From: JADHMP01 sp016779985
GTDB taxonomy: Bacteria; Bacteroidota; Bacteroidia; Flavobacteriales; Flavobacteriaceae
Reading direction: 5' to 3'
Length of the DNA stretch: 64,000 bases
Assembly (NCBI GenBank): GCA_016779985.1
Contig: JADHMP010000012.1
Coordinates: 9,703 to 73,702 of the forward strand
A program made the position numbers and the translations under genes. Below are positions 8,102 through 16,195 of the stretch, in pieces. Below the pieces are notes generated by a model, which did no database searches, was not told the DNA's origin, and worked only from the letters and a program-made list of their open reading frames with translations. Position 1 is the first letter of the stretch, and each line of letters begins with the position of its first letter.

Positions 8102-10261
8102 ATGTCGAAAAGAAAACACACACAATTACGTGTAGAAAAGAAAATACAAGAGATTTTCCTAAGCCGTCCCACACAAAAACTTAATTATAAACAGATAGCA
8201 AGCTTTTTAAACGTTACTGATACTAAGGGAAGAAATGAAATCATACGTTCTTTAGGAAGATTGAGTAATAAAAAGGTAATTAAAAATGAATCAAGAGGAT
8301 TATACCAATTGCTGCAGAGAGCACAAAAAACAGCAGAGGCAAAATTTATTTTACTTCCAAATAGCAAAGGGTCTGTATATCTAGATGAAGAGGAAATATA
8401 TATAAAAATAAACAAAAAAAATTTCGGTCTTGCGTTACATGGGGATACTGTAGAAATAAGTTATGAGAGAAATAGAAGAAAAGAGGAATGGGAAGGACGG
8501 ATTTTACGTGTTTTAGAAAGAAATAAAAGGGAATACGTTGGCATTCTAGAGAAACACAAAGATTTTGCGTTTGTCTTAACCAGAAACATTAGAATGCATA
8601 CCGATTTTTTTATACCAAAAACTAATGCAAAGAAATATAAAGATGGCGAAAAGGTTGTTGTTGTATTTGATAATTGGCAGCAAGGAGAAGACAGCCCAAC
8701 CGGAAAAATTGTGAAAACCCTAGGTATACCTGGGGAACAAGAAACAGAAATACATGCCATTCTCCACGAGTATGGTCTTCCTTATAGCTTTACACCAGGT
8801 GTAGAAAAGGAGGCGGAGGAAATAGAAACGACTATTAAAAGGGATGAAATTAAAAAAAGAAGAGATTTCAGAAGAAAAATTACATTTACTATCGATCCAG
8901 TCACTGCTAAAGATTTTGATGATGCCCTTTCTTTCGAAATTTTATCCAATGGATCCTATGAAATAGGAATTCATATAGCGGATGTATCACATTATGTACG
9001 ACCAGGATCCTCTTTGGAAGAAGAAGCTTACAACCGAGCCACCTCAGTTTATCTTGTTGATCGTGTCATTCCTATGTTGCCAGAAAAACTATCCAACGGG
9101 GTGTGCTCTCTCAGGCCAAAAGAAGAAAAGCTAACAATGAGTGCCGTATTTGAGATTACACCATCAGGAAAAATAGTTTCTAAATGGTTTGGTAAAACTG
9201 TCATCTTATCAAACCATCGTTTCTCCTACGAAGAGGTTCAAGATTTATTAGAAAGTAATTCACCTGTAGTCTCACAAGAAACATCTCTAAAAAAGGTTGC
9301 ATACACAATTAATTCAGAAATGTTTGAAGCTCTAAATACTTTAGACAGTCTTGCCCAAAAAATTAGAAAGAAACGATTTGAGAACGGAGCACTCTCTTTC
9401 GATCGACAAGAGGTCAATTTTACTCTTGATAATGATAATCAACCCGTAGGAGTCCATTTTAAAGTGTCTAAAAGAGCTCATCAGTTGGTCGAAGAATTTA
9501 TGCTCCTTGCCAATAGAAATGTAGCAGAAATGATAGGAAAAAGAAAAGAAAAGTTACCTTTTGTTTATCGCATTCACGATGAACCAGACCCAGATAAATT
9601 AGATTCATTGAGAGAATTCGTTCAGCGTTTTGGATATACTTTTAACGTAGAAAAAAAGAATATTGCTAAAAGCATAAATTCTCTATTGACGAAAAGCTCT
9701 GGAAAGAAAGAACAACACATAATAGATACGCTAGCCTTAAGAGCAATGAGCAAAGCAATATACACGACACAAAACATTGGCCATTACGGTCTGGCGTTCT
9801 CTCATTATACTCATTTTACCTCACCGATTAGAAGATATTCAGATGTTTTAGTGCATCGATTATTAATACAATACCAAAATGAACCGAAGCAGGGTACAGC
9901 ACAAGATTTAGAAGCTGCATGCGAACATGCATCAAATAGAGAACAACTTGCCACAAAAGCAGAACGAGATTCTATTAAATATATGCAAGTTGTCTATATG
10001 CAAAACCAGATTGGAAAAACGTATGATGGAGTGATATCAGGCGTTACAGAAAGAGGGATTTTTGTTGAATTAAACGAAAATAAGTGCGAAGGAATGATTC
10101 GCGTTGTGGATATTGAAGGAGATTATTTTGTTTTTCTAGAAAAAGATTTTGCTTTGGTGGGGCAACGGACAAAAAAAGTTTTTGAATTGGGAGATCCAAT
10201 AACGATTAGAGTTAAAAAAGCAGACGTAATCAAAAGACACCTTGATTTTGTTCTTGCATAA
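8102..10261 (+). CDS. rnr: Ribonuclease R
   Basis: A 719-residue 3'-5' exoribonuclease of the RNase II/RNB superfamily, which degrades structured RNA in the cytoplasm. An N-terminal winged-helix region (about 1-75) and cold-shock-like OB domains (about 80-230) are followed by the RNB catalytic domain. The motif IDPVTAKDFDDA (264-275) supplies the metal-binding aspartates 265, 271, 273 and 274. An S1 RNA-binding domain is at about 637-719. The length and domain order match full-length RNase R. It has its own promoter and is followed by another promoter and the head-GIN gene. Confidence 0.96.
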   Translation: MSKRKHTQLRVEKKIQEIFLSRPTQKLNYKQIASFLNVTDTKGRNEIIRSLGRLSNKKVIKNESRGLYQLLQRAQKTAEAKFILLPNSKGSVYLDEEEIYIKINKKNFGLALHGDTVEISYERNRRKEEWEGRILRVLERNKREYVGILEKHKDFAFVLTRNIRMHTDFFIPKTNAKKYKDGEKVVVVFDNWQQGEDSPTGKIVKTLGIPGEQETEIHAILHEYGLPYSFTPGVEKEAEEIETTIKRDEIKKRRDFRRKITFTIDPVTAKDFDDALSFEILSNGSYEIGIHIADVSHYVRPGSSLEEEAYNRATSVYLVDRVIPMLPEKLSNGVCSLRPKEEKLTMSAVFEITPSGKIVSKWFGKTVILSNHRFSYEEVQDLLESNSPVVSQETSLKKVAYTINSEMFEALNTLDSLAQKIRKKRFENGALSFDRQEVNFTLDNDNQPVGVHFKVSKRAHQLVEEFMLLANRNVAEMIGKRKEKLPFVYRIHDEPDPDKLDSLREFVQRFGYTFNVEKKNIAKSINSLLTKSSGKKEQHIIDTLALRAMSKAIYTTQNIGHYGLAFSHYTHFTSPIRRYSDVLVHRLLIQYQNEPKQGTAQDLEAACEHASNREQLATKAERDSIKYMQVVYMQNQIGKTYDGVISGVTERGIFVELNENKCEGMIRVVDIEGDYFVFLEKDFALVGQRTKKVFELGDPITIRVKKADVIKRHLDFVLA

Positions 10262-10265
10262 AGCG

Positions 10266-10273
10266 TATCTTTG
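10266..10273 (+). promoter_or_regulatory. -7 element (TATCTTTG) upstream of the head-GIN gene
   Basis: TATCTTTG is an exact match to TAnnTTTG, immediately after the rnr stop and 24 bases before the next ATG. A CTTG at 10241-10244 lies 21 bases upstream, a plausible -33 element inside the 3' end of rnr. Confidence 0.6.
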
Positions 10274-10297
10274 TAACGAAAAAAGCTTTAATTATAA

Positions 10298-10978
10298 ATG
10301 AAATTCTATATTGCTTTTCTTTGGTTTATTCTTTTCTCTTTCACAGGAATCGCGCAAGAAAAAAGAATAGTCATTGTTTCCCCTTTTTCTGCCCTCAAAA
10401 TATTTTCTGGAATGGAAGTTCAACTAATTCCCTCAGAGGAGAACAAAGTAATCGTTTATGGGGACTATCAGCAAAGCGTTATCGTTCAACAAAAAGGATC
10501 AACCCTAAAAATCAAGCAATCTATTACATCTTTAATTACGAAAGAGTTTTCATTTGTAGAAATCTATTTTAGCCAACCAGTTAATCATATAACGGTCAAC
10601 CAACGAAGTAAAATAACAGCAAATCAACCATTAGAACAAGAAGAAATTTCACTAAAAGTAAGAGAGGGATCAAAGGTTACCCTTGAAATAGATTCTGAGA
10701 GAATTAAAAGTAACGTAGCCACAGGGGGAAGACTAACCCTAGAAGGCACAACGAAAACCTTAGACTTAAAAATCAACTCAGGCGGTAGTTGCGAAGCAGA
10801 AAAATTAAAAGCAGAAAGCGTTGTTACCCACGTTGTTGCGGGCGGTGTGGCTTATGTAAATGCGAAAGACCAACTAGACGCTAAGGTAACAGGTGGAGGC
10901 ATTGTGCGCGTCTTTAGTAAACCACGGAAACAAATCACACAAACCACACTCGGAGGAAAGATTATAGTGAACGACTAA
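10298..10978 (+). CDS. Head-GIN domain (DUF2807) secreted protein
   Basis: A 226-residue protein with a signal peptide (hydrophobic residues 3-18, cleavage near IAQ-EK). The sequence has the regular short beta-strand pattern of the DUF2807/'head GIN' putative auto-transporter adhesin family, with V-rich strands and GGS/GGG turns such as ATGGRLTLEG and VAGGVAYVN. These are predicted parallel beta-helices at the cell surface or in the periplasm; their molecular role is not established. A strong hairpin terminator follows the stop. Confidence 0.8.
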   Translation: MKFYIAFLWFILFSFTGIAQEKRIVIVSPFSALKIFSGMEVQLIPSEENKVIVYGDYQQSVIVQQKGSTLKIKQSITSLITKEFSFVEIYFSQPVNHITVNQRSKITANQPLEQEEISLKVREGSKVTLEIDSERIKSNVATGGRLTLEGTTKTLDLKINSGGSCEAEKLKAESVVTHVVAGGVAYVNAKDQLDAKVTGGGIVRVFSKPRKQITQTTLGGKIIVND

Positions 10979-10980
10979 AA

Positions 10981-11002
10981 AAACCCGAATAAACGGGTTT
11001 TT
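10981..11002. terminator. Bidirectional hairpin terminator between the head-GIN gene and tRNA-Cys
   Basis: Perfect 7-bp stem AAACCCG/CGGGTTT (10981-10987 and 10994-11000) with a 6-base loop and T- or A-rich flanks on both sides. It separates the convergent head-GIN gene and tRNA-Cys. Confidence 0.85.
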
Positions 11003-11007
11003 AAGAG

Positions 11008-11078
11008 AGGCATCGAGCGGATTCGAACCGCTGTAAAAGCTTTTGCAGAGCTCCGCCTAGCCACTCGGCCACGATGCC
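11008..11078 (-). tRNA. tRNA-Cys (GCA)
   Basis: Read on the minus strand, the acceptor stem GGCATCG/CGATGCC pairs perfectly over 7 bp. The D arm GGCCGAGTGGCTAGGC, an anticodon loop with GCA and the T loop GTTCGAATC are all present. The discriminator base is U, as expected for tRNA-Cys. CCA is not encoded. Length 71 nt. Confidence 0.95.
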
Positions 11079-11120
11079 ATGGAGCACAAAAATAGCAAAT
11101 TTAATAGCAAAGTAGTTTAT

Positions 11121-11477
11121 TTAGCGCTTTAGTTCTAATTGAACAGCTACTTCGTCTACATTGCCCCCTATGGGTGGATTTTTCTTAACCACTTTTACTT
11201 TTACCGTTTCAACACTCAGATGTTCCTCAAGTATAGAGGTTCCAATACGGTGAGCTACATTTTCTAGAAGGTATGCCCTTTTCTTCATCTCTCTTTTTAC
11301 GATAGCATGAAGAGCAACATAATCAACAGTGTCGCGTAAATTATCGGAATTTGAAGATAGAGAAAGGTTTGTATCTACCTCAATATCAACAATATAGTCA
11401 CTTCCTATACGGCTTTCCTCATCCATACAGCCATGAAAGGCATACAGACGAATCGAATTCAAAAAAATCTTTCCCAT
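11121..11477 (-). CDS. folB: Dihydroneopterin aldolase
   Basis: Converts 7,8-dihydroneopterin to 6-hydroxymethyl-dihydropterin in folate synthesis. 118 residues from the ATG at 11477, the family's usual size. The N-terminal IRLYAFHGCMDEE (with the conserved FHG and a following acidic pair), the central DTVDYVALHAIV and the C-terminal VKVVKKNPPIGG (catalytic Lys region) are diagnostic. The more upstream start at 11492 is unlikely because it falls within a -7 promoter element (11490-11497), which itself supports the start chosen. Confidence 0.93.
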   Translation of the reverse strand: MGKIFLNSIRLYAFHGCMDEESRIGSDYIVDIEVDTNLSLSSNSDNLRDTVDYVALHAIVKREMKKRAYLLENVAHRIGTSILEEHLSVETVKVKVVKKNPPIGGNVDEVAVQLELKR

Positions 11478-11489
11478 TGCAAATTTTAG

Positions 11490-11497
11490 CAAATATA
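11490..11497 (-). promoter_or_regulatory. -7 element (TATATTTG) upstream of folB
   Basis: TATATTTG on the minus strand, a match to TAnnTTTG, 12 bases upstream of the folB ATG at 11477, the spacing seen at several other genes in this window. Confidence 0.55.
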
Positions 11498-11536
11498 GAA
11501 AGTCTTGTGGGATGAACTCGATAACAACGAAATCAA

Positions 11537-11544
11537 TATCTTTG
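11537..11544 (+). promoter_or_regulatory. -7 element (TATCTTTG) upstream of glnS
   Basis: Exact TAnnTTTG match ending 17 bases before the glnS ATG. A -33 TTG at the standard distance is not evident. Confidence 0.55.
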
Positions 11545-11561
11545 CCTACATAAATTAAGCG

Positions 11562-13241
11562 ATGGAGAAGTCCTTAAACTTTATTGAACAAGTCATAAAT
11601 GAAGATCTAAATAAAGACTATTCACCCTCTTCCCTTCGTTTTCGTTTCCCTCCCGAACCGAATGGCTTTCTACACATTGGTCATGTGAAAGCCATATGCT
11701 TAAATTTCAATTTAGGAGAACAATATAACGCCCCTGTAAATCTGCGTTTCGACGACACCAACCCAGCAAAAGAAGAAACGGAATATGTCGAAGCGATAAA
11801 AAAAGACATCCTGTGGTTGGGCTATCAATGGACAATAGAATGCTATGCATCAGATTATTTTGACCAGTTATATGAGTGGGCACACGACCTTATAGATAAA
11901 GGGCTGGCATACATAGACTCTCAAACATCGGAGGAAATCGCCTCCCAAAAAGGAACCCCAACACAAGCTGGAAAAGAAAGTCCGTATAGAAAGCGAACTA
12001 TAGTTGAAAATAAGGCTCTTTTTACAGACATGAAAGAGGGGAAGTTTAAAGAAGGAGCCCACGTGTTAAGGGCAAAAATTGATATGTCCTCACCCAACAT
12101 GCTACTTCGAGATCCTATAATGTATCGTATCCTTTTTAAAGAACATCACAGAACAGGAAAAAACTGGTGTATTTATCCGATGTATGACTGGACACATGGA
12201 GAGTCAGATTACATAGAACAAATATCACACTCTCTTTGTACCTTAGAGTTTAAACCTCACCGAGACCTATATGATTGGTTTTTACAAGCGCTACAACCTC
12301 ATGCACTTCCTCTTGTCCCTAAACAACGTGAATTTGCACGGCTCAATTTATCCTATACAGTAACTAGCAAAAGAAAACTCGCCAGTCTTATCGAAAAAGG
12401 GCTTGTCAGCGGATGGGATGACCCTAGAATGCCAACTATATCGGGTCTGCGAAGAAGAGGATATACACCAGCAGCTCTGCGTAAGTTTGTTGAGGTGGCT
12501 GGTGTTTCAAAACGAGAGAACGTTATTGATCTCTCGCTATTAGAATTTTGTGTGAGAGAAGATTTGAATCAAAACGCACCAAGAGTAAATGCCATACTCA
12601 ATCCAGTTTCACTTGTTATTACAAATTATCCTGAGGATCAAACGGAGACACTCTTTGGAGAAATAAATCCAGAAAAACCAGATCTAGGAACAAGAGAAAT
12701 ACCCTTTTCTAAGAGATTATATATTGAACGGGAAGATTTTAAAGAAGAGGCTAACAGAAAGTTCTTCCGCCTCACAATAGGAAAAGAAGTTCGTTTAAAA
12801 AATGCTTATATAATCAAGGGAGAACACGTAGAAAAAGACGATGCAGGAAACATTACTACAATTTACTGTACATATGATCCAGAAAGCAAAAGCGGGAGTG
12901 GAACTGAAGCAAGCCAGCGTAAGGTAAAGGGAACATTACACTGGTTGAGTCAAGCACAAGCGTTGCCTGTCAAGGTAAATCTTTATGACCGCCTTTTCAA
13001 AGTTCCAGCTCCAGACCAAGACAAAGAGATTTCTTTTTTAGAGCATATCAACCCAGACTCGTATAAGCAAATTGACGCCTTTGTAGAACCAAGTGTCAAA
13101 GGAGCTAAGCCAGGAAGTTTATATCAATTCCAACGTATGGGCTATTTTGCGGTAGACCAAGACAGCCGCCCAGAGGAGTTGTTATTCAACAAAACCGTTG
13201 GCCTACGAGACACGTGGGCAAAGCAACAGACGACTCAGTAA
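11562..13241 (+). CDS. glnS: Glutamine--tRNA ligase
   Basis: Charges tRNA-Gln directly with glutamine. A class I synthetase of 559 residues with FPPEPNGFLHIGH at 29-41 (HIGH motif) and the KMSKS-equivalent TSKRKL at 268-273. The anticodon-binding beta-barrels fill the C-terminal third. Full length for bacterial GlnRS. A separate gltX lies nearby on the opposite strand, so this is the GlnRS and not a second GluRS; the PEPNG signature separates the two. It ends one base from the convergent SPFH gene with no terminator between them. Confidence 0.96.
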   Translation: MEKSLNFIEQVINEDLNKDYSPSSLRFRFPPEPNGFLHIGHVKAICLNFNLGEQYNAPVNLRFDDTNPAKEETEYVEAIKKDILWLGYQWTIECYASDYFDQLYEWAHDLIDKGLAYIDSQTSEEIASQKGTPTQAGKESPYRKRTIVENKALFTDMKEGKFKEGAHVLRAKIDMSSPNMLLRDPIMYRILFKEHHRTGKNWCIYPMYDWTHGESDYIEQISHSLCTLEFKPHRDLYDWFLQALQPHALPLVPKQREFARLNLSYTVTSKRKLASLIEKGLVSGWDDPRMPTISGLRRRGYTPAALRKFVEVAGVSKRENVIDLSLLEFCVREDLNQNAPRVNAILNPVSLVITNYPEDQTETLFGEINPEKPDLGTREIPFSKRLYIEREDFKEEANRKFFRLTIGKEVRLKNAYIIKGEHVEKDDAGNITTIYCTYDPESKSGSGTEASQRKVKGTLHWLSQAQALPVKVNLYDRLFKVPAPDQDKEISFLEHINPDSYKQIDAFVEPSVKGAKPGSLYQFQRMGYFAVDQDSRPEELLFNKTVGLRDTWAKQQTTQ

Positions 13242-13242
13242 T

Positions 13243-14193
13243 TTATTGTTTTTGGGCGTCGTCTCCTCCTTTATTTTTTAATCTTTGATTTTCAGCTTTC
13301 ATTGCCTCACCAATTTGATTGCTGGCTGTAAAAGAAGCTACCATATTATTGAGCATGTCACTTCCTGCTTGAGGAGAATTGGGCAATAAGATTAGGTTAC
13401 TATTGGTCTCTTCACCAATGGACTGCAATGTGTCATAGTGTTGAGTTACCACGATAAGGGCTGACGCCTCTTGAGAGTTTATTCCTACATTATTTAAAAC
13501 ATCAACAGAGTCTTCTAATCCTCGAGCAATTTCCCGTCTTTGATCAGCAATTCCCTGCCCTTGTAGCCGTTTGCTTTCAGCTTCGGCTTTCGCTTTTTCT
13601 ACAATAAAAATACGTTCAGCATCACCTTCGTATTGAGCAGCCACTTTTTTTCGTTCAGCAGCATTAATCTGATTCATAGCTGATTTGACTTCAGCATCAG
13701 GATCAATATCAGTAACTAAAGCTTTAATAATATCATAGCCATAATTAGTCATAGCATCATTAAGCTCCCCTTTGACCGCATTAGCTATTTCATCTTTCTT
13801 TTCAAAAACATCATCTAATTTCATTTTAGGAACAACAGCTCTCACAACATCAAAAACATAAGATGTAATTTGATCTTGAGGGAAATCTAACTTATAAAAG
13901 GCATCATAAACCTTGTCGTAAACAACCTTATATTGAACAGATACCTTCAACTTAACGAATACATCGTCCTTCGTTTTAGTCTCTACAATCACATCCAATT
14001 GCATTATACGTAAAGTAATTCTTCCAGAAATCCGATCAATAAAAGGAATTTTTATGTGTAAACCAGACTGCCTAATGGCGAGAAAGCGACCAAAACGCTC
14101 AATTATTGCTGCAGTCTGTTGCTTGACAATAAAGAGTCCAGAAATAATTAAAAGGAAACCAAAAACGAATAAGGAAATAATCAAATAATTCAT
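13243..14193 (-). CDS. SPFH/band 7 (stomatin-like) membrane protein
   Basis: 316 residues. One N-terminal transmembrane segment (about 3-22) is followed by the band 7 domain with KQQTAAIIERFGRF and the Q(L)DV-type strand. A long Ala/Glu/Lys-rich coiled coil follows (about 185-240, including AAERKKVAAQYEGDAERI). It resembles bacterial slipin/QmcA-type proteins, which form oligomeric membrane scaffolds and often work with a partner protease or NfeD protein; no such partner is adjacent. It overlaps gltX by 4 bases, so it is expressed as the distal gene of the gltX operon. Confidence 0.9.
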   Translation of the reverse strand: MNYLIISLFVFGFLLIISGLFIVKQQTAAIIERFGRFLAIRQSGLHIKIPFIDRISGRITLRIMQLDVIVETKTKDDVFVKLKVSVQYKVVYDKVYDAFYKLDFPQDQITSYVFDVVRAVVPKMKLDDVFEKKDEIANAVKGELNDAMTNYGYDIIKALVTDIDPDAEVKSAMNQINAAERKKVAAQYEGDAERIFIVEKAKAEAESKRLQGQGIADQRREIARGLEDSVDVLNNVGINSQEASALIVVTQHYDTLQSIGEETNSNLILLPNSPQAGSDMLNNMVASFTASNQIGEAMKAENQRLKNKGGDDAQKQ

Positions 14194-15686
14194 GAATCTA
14201 AATTTAGGTTAACAAAAAAACTTGTGGCAGAAACCAATCTATCTAAAGTTACGTCTTTTCCAAGGATTTCCATAATTGAAAATAAATCAGGGCCAGATAA
14301 ACTTCCGACCAACGAAAGGCGTAATGTTTGCATAACTGATCCGATGGCCACATTCTCAGATTTTGCCCAATCAAATAGCTCACCCTTCAGATTAGCAAAA
14401 GGTTTTTGCTCGAGCAGAACCTTTGATTTTTCTAAAATGGCAATAGGATTTTTCTTCAGTATTTTCCGTGCTATTTTTCCATCAATAGAAGGGTTTTTTA
14501 TGAATACCTCAATTTGAGCCCCGATGTCACTCAGCAAATCTATTCGTGAAGCAATCAATGACACAATTTTTATTTTATTTTCCCAGCTGAAAGATTTTAA
14601 TGGTCTAAAATAAGAGGTAAACTGATTGAGAAGGTCTTCTGGTGCATAGCTACTTAAATGTTGCTGATTAATCCATTTTGCTTTAGTGTAGTCAAAGCGG
14701 GCACCCCCTTTCTGAATACCCTCTATATGAAACTCTTCAATGAGTTGATTCATTTTATAAATCTCCTGCCCAGACGTATTATTCCACCCTAGAAGGGCCA
14801 GATAGTTTGTCATAGCTTCTGGAAGAAACCCTAACTCTCTGAAGCCAATATTTTCTTTGTTCCAACTTATTGGAAAAACGGGAATACCAAGCTTATCACC
14901 ATCCCTTTTGGAGAGTTTCCCTTTTCCGCTAGGTTTTAAAATAAGGGGCAAATGAATAAAGGTCGGAGATTTCCACCCAAAAGCAGTGTATAGCAAATCA
15001 TGAAAGGGTAAAGAGGGTAACCACTCTTCTCCACGAATTACAGTCGAAATTTCCATTAGATGATCATCAATAACATTGGCAAAATGATACGTAGGAAACC
15101 CATCTTTTTTCATCAAAATTTTATCATCAATAGTATTTGAATTTACTCGTATAGTACCCCTGACATTGTCAGAGACAACTACTTCATGGTTAGGTTGGAC
15201 TAAGAGGCGAATCACAAAGGGTTTTTCAGCAAGAGCTTTGTCAACTTCTTGTGACGTCATGGTGAGGCTATTTTTTAACCGTAATCTATTCTGCGCACTG
15301 TAGAGAAAAGCACCCCCTTTACTAGTGCCCTCCTCTCGAAGTTTTTGGAGATCTTCATCACTATCAAAGGCATAATAAGCTTTTCCCTCCCCCACTAATT
15401 GTTCTACATGTTTTTGATAAAGATCCTTTCTTCCGCTTTGATTATAAGGGCCGAAGGGGCCTTCCTTTCTACCCCCTTCATCAGGTTCGATACCCGCCCA
15501 AGTTAAAGCCTCCACGATATAGTCTTCACTGCCTTTGACTAAACGTTTTTGATCGGTATCCTCAATTCTCAAAATAAAATCACCGTCATGTTTTTTCGCA
15601 TATAAATAATTATATAGAGCTGTGCGTAATCCCCCTATATGTAGAGGACCTGTGGGGCTAGGTGCAAAACGGACACGTATTTTCAT
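14190..15686 (-). CDS. gltX: Glutamate--tRNA ligase
   Basis: 498 residues from the ATG at 15686, just before RVRFAPSPTGPLHIGG (HIGH motif as HIGG at 16-19). The KMSKS motif appears as KLSKR at 257-261, and a C-terminal helical anticodon-binding domain follows. Length is normal for a bacterial GluRS. The start at 15686 is supported by a -7 element 12 bases upstream, while the alternative start at 15701 would sit in that element. It is divergent from ybeY and leads a two-gene operon with the SPFH protein. Confidence 0.96.
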   Translation of the reverse strand: MKIRVRFAPSPTGPLHIGGLRTALYNYLYAKKHDGDFILRIEDTDQKRLVKGSEDYIVEALTWAGIEPDEGGRKEGPFGPYNQSGRKDLYQKHVEQLVGEGKAYYAFDSDEDLQKLREEGTSKGGAFLYSAQNRLRLKNSLTMTSQEVDKALAEKPFVIRLLVQPNHEVVVSDNVRGTIRVNSNTIDDKILMKKDGFPTYHFANVIDDHLMEISTVIRGEEWLPSLPFHDLLYTAFGWKSPTFIHLPLILKPSGKGKLSKRDGDKLGIPVFPISWNKENIGFRELGFLPEAMTNYLALLGWNNTSGQEIYKMNQLIEEFHIEGIQKGGARFDYTKAKWINQQHLSSYAPEDLLNQFTSYFRPLKSFSWENKIKIVSLIASRIDLLSDIGAQIEVFIKNPSIDGKIARKILKKNPIAILEKSKVLLEQKPFANLKGELFDWAKSENVAIGSVMQTLRLSLVGSLSGPDLFSIMEILGKDVTLDRLVSATSFFVNLNLDS

Positions 15687-15698
15687 TATTTTTTTTTG

Positions 15699-15706
15699 CA
15701 AAGATA
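15699..15706 (-). promoter_or_regulatory. -7 element (TATCTTTG) upstream of gltX
   Basis: Exact TAnnTTTG match on the minus strand, 12 bases before the gltX ATG at 15686. Confidence 0.6.
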
Positions 15707-15746
15707 GCTGCTTTTCATTGTGGGCGTCAGTATTTTATAGAATCTC

Positions 15747-15754
15747 TATATTTG
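15747..15754 (+). promoter_or_regulatory. -7 element (TATATTTG) upstream of ybeY
   Basis: TAnnTTTG match on the plus strand, 15 bases before the GTG chosen as ybeY start. It forms a divergent promoter pair with the gltX promoter about 40 bases away. Confidence 0.55.
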
Positions 15755-15769
15755 CAAAAAAAAGCGAAG

Positions 15770-16195
15770 GTGATTGAATATCTTAGTTTACCCTCTGGTT
15801 TGAGAGCGTCTGCTTTAACAGCAACCATCACAAATATTGTTATCAAAAGGGGATCTGACATTGTGCACTTATCGTTCAATTTTGTGTCAGGCGACGCACT
15901 CTTAGAATTGAACAAGAGACATTTAGCGCATGAGTACGAAACAGATATCCTAACTTTTGATTATGGGACTCCCAATAAAATAGAAGCGGAAGTTTTTATT
16001 TCTACCAAAGCGACTGAAGAAGCCCCCATTAGATTTTCAGAAACCACTGAAAATGAGTCAATTAGGCTAATTGCACATGGTCTTTACCATTGTCTAGGGT
16101 ATACCGATAAAACAGAAGAAGAAAAAGTACAGATGCGCATTTTGGAAAATGAGTTTATAGCAAGGTTCCACGTGAAACAGAAAAAGTATGTTTGA
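15770..16195 (+). CDS. ybeY: Endoribonuclease YbeY (rRNA maturation)
   Basis: Metal-dependent RNase involved in 16S rRNA 3' end maturation and ribosome quality control. The GTG at 15770 gives 141 residues; upstream codons in this frame overlap the promoter and gltX and have no family similarity. The core motif HGLYHCLGYTDKTEEE contains the first two zinc histidines; the position of the third His in the usual HGxLHLxGYDH is taken by Asp, which I believe is common in Bacteroidota. The 3' end contains a parS-like sequence and overlaps mnmG by 8 bases. Confidence 0.9.
   Translation: MIEYLSLPSGLRASALTATITNIVIKRGSDIVHLSFNFVSGDALLELNKRHLAHEYETDILTFDYGTPNKIEAEVFISTKATEEAPIRFSETTENESIRLIAHGLYHCLGYTDKTEEEKVQMRILENEFIARFHVKQKKYV
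16164..16179. other. parS-like ParB-binding site (inside the 3' end of ybeY)
   Basis: GGTTCCACGTGAAACA matches the widely conserved parS consensus TGTTNCACGTGAAACA at 15 of 16 positions, including the whole GTTNCACGTGAAAC core. It encodes the RFHVKQ segment of YbeY. A second site lies 1.9 kb away, on the other side of mnmG. ParB-CTP clamps load at such sites for origin segregation. Confidence 0.7.
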
